The notes under the pieces were generated by a model. That model had not been told where the DNA came from. It searched no databases and was given only the letters and a program-made list of their open reading frames with translations. Shown piece by piece: positions 18,852 through 25,177 of a stretch of 43,352 nucleotides of DNA. The position numbers were made by a program, and so were the translations under genes. Every line of letters begins with the position of its first letter. Position 1 is the stretch's first letter. The stretch comes from Planctomycetaceae bacterium (GTDB taxonomy: Bacteria > Planctomycetota > Planctomycetia > Pirellulales > Pirellulaceae): contig SYJV01000215.1 of the NCBI GenBank assembly GCA_005798335.1, forward strand, positions 1-43,352, given 5' to 3'.

Positions 18852-18993
18852 TTAGGCGAGCGGCAGAAGGGAATATACCAATACAAGCCCGAAGCGCAAG
18901 CGAGTGCGTCCATCCAGGCGTATGTCAATCCAGGCTCTCACTCGCTTGCGCTTCGGGCTTGTACTGGTATATTCCCATCTGCCGCTCGCCTAA
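18852..18993. repeat. Palindromic repeat B, copy 2
   Basis: A 142-bp palindrome with ends TTAGGCGAGCGGCAGA and TCTGCCGCTCGCCTAA and the inner stem CCCGAAGCGCAAGCGAGTG. Its centre contains the complement of AGAGCCTGGATTGAC, which is in direct orientation in copy 1, so the two copies lie in opposite orientations. Nothing else recognisable fills the gene-free stretch 18639-19009. Transcribed, it would form a very stable hairpin, possibly acting as a terminator between the flanking minus-strand genes. Confidence 0.87.
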
Positions 18994-19009
18994 GTGCGAG
19001 TCGACGAGT

Positions 19010-19492
19010 TCATCGGTCTTGTGGGAGGCTAGCCAAATCTTCTTGGTCTTTGGATCGGTTTGAGGCTTGTTTCATTGCTCGCAGCCACCGCAGCGATGAA
19101 AAACGCACTCCGTCATATTCGTCGGCCGTGTCATACAACTCCTGAACGCTTGCTTGCGCAAGCCCCGGGATAAAATCGAAGATATCGAGAAAGCCGAATT
19201 CGGTAACCAACATCATGAGGCTGCTGGCACGAACGAATTCCAATGTCACCGGAAATGTTTGCTCGATGCCCGTGGCGAGATCGATTTCATTACTGATCCA
19301 ACTAGCATTGATGGATGACAATACAGCAGCGAGTCGGACTTCATTTTCCTCAGTGCGCAGGAATACAATATCTGTATCTTCCGTTGCACGAACGTATCCG
19401 TGGTAATTGACGGCCAAACCACCAATGACGACAAAGTCAACTCGATGTTTGCACAGCGCGTCGATCAGGCGATTCGGGAACGTAACGTCCAT
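19010..19492 (-). CDS. Nucleotidyltransferase-fold protein (candidate toxin or modifying enzyme)
   Basis: 160 residues. The N-terminal half carries the minimal nucleotidyltransferase signature: GG at 24-25 in VVIGGLAVNYHG, followed by RATEDTDI with the paired acidic residues Asp39 and Asp41. This layout matches small stand-alone nucleotidyltransferases, including AbiEii/DUF6036-like proteins that often pair with a small partner in toxin-antitoxin loci. The ATG at 19492 has GGAGA six bases upstream; the TTG before it would not use that site. The gene starts inside the 3' end of the preceding small gene (56-base overlap in another frame), which suggests coupled translation. Target and activity are unknown. 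Confidence 0.8.
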   Translation of the reverse strand: MDVTFPNRLIDALCKHRVDFVVIGGLAVNYHGYVRATEDTDIVFLRTEENEVRLAAVLSSINASWISNEIDLATGIEQTFPVTLEFVRASSLMMLVTEFGFLDIFDFIPGLAQASVQELYDTADEYDGVRFSSLRWLRAMKQASNRSKDQEDLASLPQDR

Positions 19493-19694
19493 CAACTATC
19501 TCCGTTCGACGCGAAGCATAATTTCTGCGCAGAAAATGCTGATAGCCTTCATCAGATGCGTGCAGCAAGGCAGATGCGGTTTGCTGTAGTTCATAAAATG
19601 CGGCTAGGCGCTCGCCGGGTGATCGCCGCTGCTCAAATCTTCGGCGATAACGATCACGGCATTCAATCGCGTCCTGAATTTCCTGCGGAGTCAT
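19437..19694 (-). CDS. Small charged helical protein, partner of the nucleotidyltransferase
   Basis: 85 residues from the ATG at 19694, beginning MTPQEIQDAIECRDRYRRRF. It is highly charged, predicted mostly helical, and has no signal or membrane segment. Its last 56 bases overlap the start of the nucleotidyltransferase gene, a layout typical of a first gene in a two-gene module. I do not recognise a family. The frame stays open further upstream to 19829, but that extension has no good start and looks non-coding. Antitoxin is a guess from context only. Confidence 0.6.
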   Translation of the reverse strand: MTPQEIQDAIECRDRYRRRFEQRRSPGERLAAFYELQQTASALLHASDEGYQHFLRRNYASRRTEIVDGRYVPESPDRRAVQTSS

Positions 19695-19791
19695 CGAACA
19701 CCCTATGACAGAGACAGTTGGGTTTTTGTGTAGTCTGAACTCCAATCCAGTGTACCGAAAATGCCATCGCGGGACCACCGTTTCAGCGATG

Positions 19792-20112
19792 TCACTCCCC
19801 GAGCACGACCTTGCAACAACCAAAATCAAGAGAGCCTCCGGTCGTTCGCTTTAGAGCCAACTCCTTGTTGAGTTGGTAATAAATGAACTTGCCATCTCGA
19901 TAGGTAGTGACAATGGCTGCGTGGTACAGGACTCGCAAGTGATGCGAGATCTTAGCCAAATCCACTTCCAGCAGGTCGGCCAAATCCGATACGCTCAATT
20001 CGCCGTAGCCGAGAGCGCGAATAATCCTCAGCCGATTAGGATCGGCCATGGCTCTGAGATACGAAGCACAACGCTCGCTGCTTTCCGACTCTCGATCTTC
20101 AGTCGCTACCAC
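19792..20112 (-). CDS. ArsR-family transcriptional regulator
   Basis: A short winged-helix protein (106 residues from the GTG at 20112). The core reads YLRAMADPNRLRIIRALGYG, then the helix-turn-helix DLADLLEVDLAKISHHLRVL and the wing YRDGKFIYYQL, all standard ArsR. The usual metal site ELCVC is replaced by ELSVSD, so the alpha-3 metal site is missing. However, a Cys pair near the end (FGCC) could bind metal or sense redox state. The start is uncertain: the frame continues to a GTG at 20160, but the first conserved part begins around the residue after 20112. It faces the DUF1559 gene, with a long dyad between them that it may bind. Confidence 0.85.
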   Translation of the reverse strand: MVATEDRESESSERCASYLRAMADPNRLRIIRALGYGELSVSDLADLLEVDLAKISHHLRVLYHAAIVTTYRDGKFIYYQLNKELALKRTTGGSLDFGCCKVVLGE

Positions 20113-20209
20113 TATACACCATAGATTCGAAGATAAATCCAATGGCCGCCACTGGACCACCTGCTACATTGTAATAAAAACCGACTATCTTGTGTCGATA
20201 ACTTGCCGA

Positions 20210-20241
20210 ACAATCTTACATGCGTCAGAATGTCAGATTGT
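20210..20241. promoter_or_regulatory. 32-bp dyad between the ArsR gene and the DUF1559 gene (candidate operator)
   Basis: The halves ACAATCT-T-ACAT (20210-20221) and ATGT-C-AGATTGT (20230-20241) are reverse complements with one mismatch, around an eight-base centre. ArsR-type dimers bind such interrupted palindromes. The site lies in the shared upstream region of the two divergent genes, so it could control both. Confidence 0.55.
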
Positions 20242-20282
20242 CTAGTTAGTAGATTACACGGTTCCAACTGAAAGTGTAGAAC

Positions 20283-21215
20283 ATGGGACCTTTGCATCGT
20301 CGGGGCGCATTTACGCTCGTGGAGTTGCTGGTAGTAATCGCAATTATTGGCGCGTTGGTTGGTTTGCTGTTGCCAGCGGTTCAGGCCGCTCGCGAGGCTG
20401 CGCGGCGCATGGCCTGCGGCAACAATCTAAAACAACTGGGGCTGGCGGTCCACAACTACGAGAATTCTCACCGACGATTGCCTGCGGCTGGTCAGGGTAC
20501 GAATTACGCCTCCAATCCGCCATCGACAACTTTCAATCAACATTCCGCCTTTACTTCACTGCTCCCGTTCATCGAGCAGTCGAACATATTTCAGCAGTTT
20601 GATTTCAATAGTTTCTATAATCAAACTGTCGTCAACATCGCTGCATCCAAACAAGCGATTCCCATCCTGGTTTGTCCATCCAATTCCATCCGCCCATCCA
20701 ATCGAGACCGAGATGGATTCGGGTGCGTGGACTATCCTCCAATTTATTACATCGATATCGATCCCAATACCGGTTTGCGAAATCAAAATCTGCGAGCCGA
20801 CGCAGGATTAAATGGGACGTACAGCAAGATCGGTGAGATTACCGATGGACTCTCAAATACCGCCTTTTTTGGCGAAGATGCCGGTCGCGATGAACGCATG
20901 CACGCCAAACACATTTACCCTGATCCCGTGGATGGGCAGAAGCGAAGAATCTGGCGCTGGGCCGATCCGGACAACGCAATCGGGATCTCGAAACCCATAA
21001 ACAACAATCGCACTCCGGTCGGTGGTCCGCCAGCGTGTCCTTGGACTGAGAACAACTGCGGGCCCTTCGACGAGCTTTTCAGCCAACATGCAGGAGGCGT
21101 TCAACTACTTTTTGGAGATGGCTCGGTTCATTTCATTTCAGAGTCTATTCAGGTCGCGGCGCTCCGCGCGTCGATCACACGCAGTGGCGGCGAGGTCGCT
21201 GCCGTCGATCGATAG
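20283..21215 (+). CDS. DUF1559 prepilin-like protein
   Basis: 310 residues with a textbook type II secretion pseudopilin N-terminus: a short basic leader, then [35 protein letters not shown], written here only to name the cleavage region, with processing expected before Phe10 and methylation of the new N-terminus. The leader is followed by [14 protein letters not shown] and, near the C-terminus, the His-x-Gly-Gly...Asp-Gly pattern [14 protein letters not shown]. That combination defines the planctomycete family DUF1559 (SBP_bac_10), present in dozens of copies per genome. The protein is expected to sit in the membrane as a pseudopilin-like surface component; its role is not known. It is divergent from the ArsR gene. 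Confidence 0.93.
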   Translation: MGPLHRRGAFTLVELLVVIAIIGALVGLLLPAVQAAREAARRMACGNNLKQLGLAVHNYENSHRRLPAAGQGTNYASNPPSTTFNQHSAFTSLLPFIEQSNIFQQFDFNSFYNQTVVNIAASKQAIPILVCPSNSIRPSNRDRDGFGCVDYPPIYYIDIDPNTGLRNQNLRADAGLNGTYSKIGEITDGLSNTAFFGEDAGRDERMHAKHIYPDPVDGQKRRIWRWADPDNAIGISKPINNNRTPVGGPPACPWTENNCGPFDELFSQHAGGVQLLFGDGSVHFISESIQVAALRASITRSGGEVAAVDR

Positions 21216-21365
21216 TCGAAGGTCTAGCCGCTATAGTAGAGACAATCCTTGAAGGTCCCAGGATTGGTGCGGGAGTCGTTTGGATAAACTGGCAACTCGG
21301 TCGCGAGATCGTGAATTGCTCACGTCGCGCTTTAGCGACAGAAACCTTCGGAGCATACAGCGAAG

Positions 21366-21385
21366 TTTCTGGTGCTTTCCAGAAA
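21366..21385. terminator. Weak hairpin between two convergent genes
   Basis: TTTCTGG and CCAGAAA pair around a six-base loop, followed by TTTCTCTT. It sits in the 245-base gap between the convergent DUF1559 and isomerase genes. The stem is short and the T-run broken, so it is only a possible terminator. Nothing else is visible in this gap. Confidence 0.3.
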
Positions 21386-21460
21386 TTTCTCTTCGTACAC
21401 TTGCCCAGCCGGCGCCGGTGAGACCGCACCAGCTCAAGTCCTGGCTTGGTCCAATTTGTT

Positions 21461-22336
21461 TTAGAGCAAGAACACTTGATTCATTTGCTCGGCGATATCC
21501 GTCAAGCGTTGTCGATCACCACCGCGAACTTCCGCAGTTGCCCAGCCGCGATAATCGATGTTAATTAATTCGCGGCGGACTTTGTCCCATTCGATGCTTC
21601 CTTTGCCCATCGGCACATCGAAAGCTTTGCGCATTCCAGAGTCCATAGCAATTGCGAGACTATATTCCTTGACGTCCAGCTTGCGTACACGCTTTCCGAG
21701 CACTTCGATCCAGTGCTGCGGCCAACCCCAGCGGACGACATTGCCGATATCAAAGTAGGCTTGCACATACTCACTGCCGATTTCATCAATGAACCGCGCC
21801 ATTCCAAGCGGCTCGATCAGGTAGCTAGCCCACACGTTTTCCAGCAAGATCGAGATCTTCTTTTGCTCCGCGTGGTCCACCGCGCGTCGCAGGATCTCTT
21901 GGGTTTCGCGGTAGTTTTGTAGGTATGATAGTTGAGTGTCATATCGAACAACGTGCAGCACCGAATTGCCACCGTAAAATTCCGCTTGCTCGATGGCACC
22001 AATCAGGTCGGGATTGCTGGAATTGAGAACTCCGTGAATTGGAAGACCCACTTTGTCGCCGGCTGCTCGAATGGCGCGCACTTCGTCTGCTTCGCTGGCC
22101 TGCAACAACGCCCTGACTTCGACGCCGTCGTAGCCAATGTCCCTGAGCATCTTGAACTTGTCGGCATGCGAGGCATTGCCAGCAACCATGCTGTACTTCA
22201 CTGCTTTGCGAATTCGTCCACGCATCGCGTGGGTCGCATCCTGCGCATCGCATCGAGGCGTCCTGGCAACCGCTGCAACAGTCGTCGCGGTCATCGTCAA
22301 CAAAAAATCACGTCGCTCTCGATTCACTGCCGACAT
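21461..22336 (-). CDS. Exported sugar phosphate isomerase/epimerase-like TIM-barrel protein
   Basis: From the ATG at 22336 the protein has 291 residues and begins with a Tat-type signal: NRERRDFLLTMTATTVAAVA. The rest is an AP-endonuclease-2-type TIM barrel: KFKMLRDIGYDGVEVRAL, ILLENVW (metal-ligand Glu), AYFDIGNVVRWGWPQHWIEVLGKRV, and ATAEVRGGD with the last acidic ligand. Such proteins isomerise or epimerise sugars, or degrade inositols, and in planctomycetes are often exported. The substrate cannot be read from sequence. The frame is open to 22576, but the extra 80 residues lack any coding look and would bury the signal peptide. It diverges from the cupin gene 257 bases away. Confidence 0.88.
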   Translation of the reverse strand: MSAVNRERRDFLLTMTATTVAAVARTPRCDAQDATHAMRGRIRKAVKYSMVAGNASHADKFKMLRDIGYDGVEVRALLQASEADEVRAIRAAGDKVGLPIHGVLNSSNPDLIGAIEQAEFYGGNSVLHVVRYDTQLSYLQNYRETQEILRRAVDHAEQKKISILLENVWASYLIEPLGMARFIDEIGSEYVQAYFDIGNVVRWGWPQHWIEVLGKRVRKLDVKEYSLAIAMDSGMRKAFDVPMGKGSIEWDKVRRELINIDYRGWATAEVRGGDRQRLTDIAEQMNQVFLL

Positions 22337-22593
22337 GAATTGAACTCTTGTACACATATTTTCGAGTAATACTGGTACTGGATTTCGATCTGAATGGCCA
22401 AGAGTGGCCGTCTTACCGTTATTGAATAGTCGCTCTTGACCGCCATCGCTAAAAAACACGCTTGTCAGCTCTAGCCCCTGGCGAGTCGAAATCTCAGTAT
22501 AATGTGCTGCAGGGCCTGTACCAATGTACCATGAGGCATCAGGCATACGCAGCTTTATCGCCAACCAATTGAGCAACTACGAAAGGTCTGACC

Positions 22594-23343
22594 ATGTTAC
22601 CTGCGCTTACTCGACGCGATTTTCATCAGCATACGCTCGGTTCATTGCTGACCTGGTCATTGCTGGAAACGCTGTTCTCGGGCGAGGCGTTTTCGAAAGA
22701 AGTCAAAGCCATCGCTGCCAAGTGGCTCGCAGAACTGAACGCGATGAGCCAGGATTTGAAAGCGAAAAAGCTCGACCAGATTCAATGGCAAAAGCAAGTC
22801 GAGCAACTGTATGCCACTGTCGATTTGCCGGAACTGCTCAAGTTTATCGATTTCGAAAAACTGACTAGCAATATAAAGACCAAAGATCGTGGAGAACTAA
22901 GCTTGCGCGCCAAGCTGCCGAGCGTGGAAGGCTTGCCCACAAATCTCGTGTTTGGGCACCAAGTGTTCGCGCTTGACAAGGAGCGCTCGGTTGTACCCCA
23001 CGGACACGACAATATGGCCACAGCGTTTATCATCCTGCAAGGTGATTTTCGAGGTCGACACTATGATCGATTGGAAGATGAACCAGCGCACATGATCATC
23101 ACGCCAACGATCGATCGCAATTTCGGACCGGGCGAGTATTCCACAATATCCGATATGAAAGATAACGTACATTGGTTCCAAGCCAACTGCGATCGTGCGT
23201 TTATCTTTAACATTCATGTGATGAGCGTCAAACCAGGTCGCACGGGCCGAATTTACATTGACCCCAACGGCGAAAAGATCTCCGGCGGCCGAGTTCGCGC
23301 TCGTAAGATCGATCACACCGAAGCCAATAAACTATACGGGTAA
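22594..23343 (+). CDS. Exported cupin-fold protein, function unknown
   Basis: 249 residues beginning with a twin-arginine-like signal (LTRRDFHQHTLGSLLTWSLL). Residues about 25-100 are helical and charged. The second half is a beta-rich cupin-like fold with HGHDNMATAFIILQGDFRGRHYDR (about 133-156), whose His residues would bind a metal, and a later HVMSVKPGRTGR. The gene follows a divergent promoter region shared with the isomerase gene. A hairpin lies 10 bases after the stop. I do not recognise an enzymatic family. Confidence 0.75.
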   Translation: MLPALTRRDFHQHTLGSLLTWSLLETLFSGEAFSKEVKAIAAKWLAELNAMSQDLKAKKLDQIQWQKQVEQLYATVDLPELLKFIDFEKLTSNIKTKDRGELSLRAKLPSVEGLPTNLVFGHQVFALDKERSVVPHGHDNMATAFIILQGDFRGRHYDRLEDEPAHMIITPTIDRNFGPGEYSTISDMKDNVHWFQANCDRAFIFNIHVMSVKPGRTGRIYIDPNGEKISGGRVRARKIDHTEANKLYG

Positions 23344-23344
23344 G

Positions 23345-23375
23345 GTAGAGTTGAACGATTGTCTTCAATCGTTTT
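23345..23375 (+). terminator. Hairpin after the cupin gene (repeat family C, copy 2)
   Basis: AACGATTG and CAATCGTT form a perfect 8-bp stem with a TCTT loop at 23354-23373, followed by TT. It lies directly after the cupin stop codon and probably ends its transcript. The preceding GGTAGAG and the ATTGTC motif relate it to the hairpins at 2790 and 23463. Confidence 0.6.
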
Positions 23376-23462
23376 AGCCCATTAGTATGCACTCGTATTT
23401 TTTTTTCGCATGTGTCCCCAATCGCCTGTCCAGGATACTCGCCTGTGCAAATGGATCGATTA

Positions 23463-23492
23463 TGAGCAATCGGGGACAATTGCTCTACTCTC
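23463..23492 (-). terminator. Hairpin at the 3' end of cinA (repeat family C, copy 3)
   Basis: GAGCAAT and ATTGCTC form a 7-bp stem around an eight-base loop. On the minus strand it reads GAGAGTAGAGCAATTGTC into the stem and follows the cinA stop codon immediately. It shares GACAATTGCTCTACTCTC with copy 1. Confidence 0.6.
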
Positions 23493-24741
23493 ACAGGATT
23501 GCCAAACGAACGAAATCTAAGGCAGCTTTGGATATGCGATGGTGGATGACATCGGGATGGCCGCCGAGCGGGCGAGTTTCGGCTGTGGTTGGAACGCCGC
23601 GTTGATATAGTGCCAAGGTGACATCGCTCGCAGCCATCGGTAAGCCTTGTTCAACACTGGAAATATCAGGATAGGGCCCGCAGGCTAGGCCGATGTCCGC
23701 TGAAAAACGCTGTGCAGCGGCTTCGGCCAAACGCGAATACAGTTCATTCGGTGAGCTATCCTGCCGGTCGAGTCCCAGGACACGCTGCGCAGTGCCGACA
23801 TCGGGTAATGCCAAGCCGCCCAAGTACAGTTGAGATTGAGTTGAATTGGTTTCCAGCATCCAATTACTGATCCAACTCGCAGGGCCAATTTCAATCGTTG
23901 CAAGCGTCAGATTTCGCTGGTCCAACAGACATTGCACGGCGTCCTGAAGTTCGTCGTCACCGGCGCCGAAGATCAAGTTACCGAGCGCGGATTCTATTTC
24001 GTGTACCGTGGGTTGAATTTTACGAGCGTATTCGTCTGTGTTGGCAGCAATGTCGGCAATGCGCAGTGAAATTGTCGCTTGGCTGACTGTGATACCAACT
24101 CGTGGAATGCGGTCGCGTCGAATGAGGTCGGGCAATTTCGCTTCGACGTCACTCTCGCCGATGCCGAAGACTTTGATTGTGTGGTACCGGAGCGATTGTC
24201 CGGCGAAACCGAAATGATCGGAGATGGCCGGCAGTACGGACTCGTGCCACATCTGTTTCATTTCTGCTGGGACCCCCGGCAGCGCGAAAATTCGGCAACG
24301 GCCACCTCCTTCTTGGCCGACCGTCATATCGATGCCAGGTGCCGTTCCGTGGGGATTGTGGATCGCCTGGCTGCCACGCGGTAGCATAGCTTGCGCGCGA
24401 TTACGTTCGGGCATCGGTCGGCTGCGGCGCGAAAAAATGCCGATGATATGTTCGAGCGAAGCGGGATCGAGCAACAATTCTTGACCAAAAGCACTCGCCA
24501 GTGCGTCGCGCGTGAGATCATCCAGCGTTGGACCCAGACCGCCGGTCGATATGATCACATCGGCTCGCTGACTGGCCGAGCGAAAGACTTCGATGTTATC
24601 GTTCAATTCGTCAGCTACGGTAGTATGGCGCGCTGTCGCGATACCGATATCTGCTAACTGCTGGCTAAGCCACTGGCTGTTCGTGTCCAGACGCTGGCCG
24701 CTGGTCATTTCGTCGCCGATGGAAACGATTTCAGCTTTCAT
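23491..24741 (-). CDS. cinA: CinA-like protein with degenerate amidohydrolase domain
   Basis: 416 residues. The N-terminal domain (1-170) is a good COG1058/CinA molybdopterin-binding-like domain: MKAEIVSIGDEMTSGQRLDTNSQWL and STGGLGPTLDDLTRDAL at 65-81. In the family this domain hydrolyses ADP-ribose and CoA-type pyrophosphates. The C-terminal part aligns in position with PncC nicotinamide-nucleotide amidase, but the key motif is lost: where ESCTGG is expected the sequence reads ATIEIGPASW (281-290), and the later TGIAGP is replaced by ACGPYPDIS. So deamidation of NMN is unlikely. The ATG at 24741 overlaps the upstream stop codon (TGATG), showing translational coupling. Confidence 0.9.
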   Translation of the reverse strand: MKAEIVSIGDEMTSGQRLDTNSQWLSQQLADIGIATARHTTVADELNDNIEVFRSASQRADVIISTGGLGPTLDDLTRDALASAFGQELLLDPASLEHIIGIFSRRSRPMPERNRAQAMLPRGSQAIHNPHGTAPGIDMTVGQEGGGRCRIFALPGVPAEMKQMWHESVLPAISDHFGFAGQSLRYHTIKVFGIGESDVEAKLPDLIRRDRIPRVGITVSQATISLRIADIAANTDEYARKIQPTVHEIESALGNLIFGAGDDELQDAVQCLLDQRNLTLATIEIGPASWISNWMLETNSTQSQLYLGGLALPDVGTAQRVLGLDRQDSSPNELYSRLAEAAAQRFSADIGLACGPYPDISSVEQGLPMAASDVTLALYQRGVPTTAETRPLGGHPDVIHHRISKAALDFVRLAIL

Positions 24742-25175
24742 CACACACGTTTTTCTTTGCGAGCCGTCTCGATCTTCTCAATGTTATGCAGCTTCCCTTT
24801 TCCGGCTCCTGGACATGACTGGCAGGTATCTTCCCAATCTTCTTCAGTTCGCAGATTGGAGTCCCAGAATGGCCAAGTGCGACATTGGATTGGACGGGCT
24901 GAATAAACCATGCAATGACGAGTTTGAGGATCAAGGAAAATGCAATCACCATCGGGGTACTCGGTCAAACTGCGCCGGTTGCCGACTTGGCGCACAAATT
25001 TATGGCAAAAGGTCTCGTCGTCCATGTCCATCGCTCGAGCCATGGCGGAAATTTCTTTGGCGTTCACCCAGACGAATCCGGGCGCACCGCCACAACATCG
25101 TCCGCACTGTGTGCAAGTGAATCGCAGGCCGTCTTTGTACCAAAGCTGGTCGATATCCTTTGCTTTTGCAGTCAC
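24741..25175 (-). CDS. YkgJ-family CxxCxxCC cysteine cluster protein
   Basis: 144 residues with Cys21, Cys24, Cys27 and Cys28 in FTCTQCGRCCGG, then CIFLDPQTRHCMVY and RPIQCRTWPF, the full Cys set of the YkgJ family, thought to bind zinc or an iron-sulfur cluster. The function is not defined for most members. The start is a GTG (25175) with GGAG about 11 bases upstream, inside the end of the M3 peptidase gene; only two bases separate the two genes. Its own stop overlaps the cinA start by one base. The three genes form one operon. Confidence 0.9.
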   Translation of the reverse strand: MTAKAKDIDQLWYKDGLRFTCTQCGRCCGGAPGFVWVNAKEISAMARAMDMDDETFCHKFVRQVGNRRSLTEYPDGDCIFLDPQTRHCMVYSARPIQCRTWPFWDSNLRTEEDWEDTCQSCPGAGKGKLHNIEKIETARKEKRV

Positions 25176-25177
25176 AA

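Noticed and set aside
14179-18993. CRISPR array
   Set aside because: The repeats here are long palindromes at irregular distances without regular spacers, and no cas gene is present.
21939-22369. Frames antisense or out of frame to the isomerase gene
   Set aside because: The TIM-barrel reading with its metal-ligand motifs explains the region fully.
22337-22576. 80-residue N-terminal extension of the isomerase
   Set aside because: It would place the Tat signal in the middle of the protein and lacks coding character.
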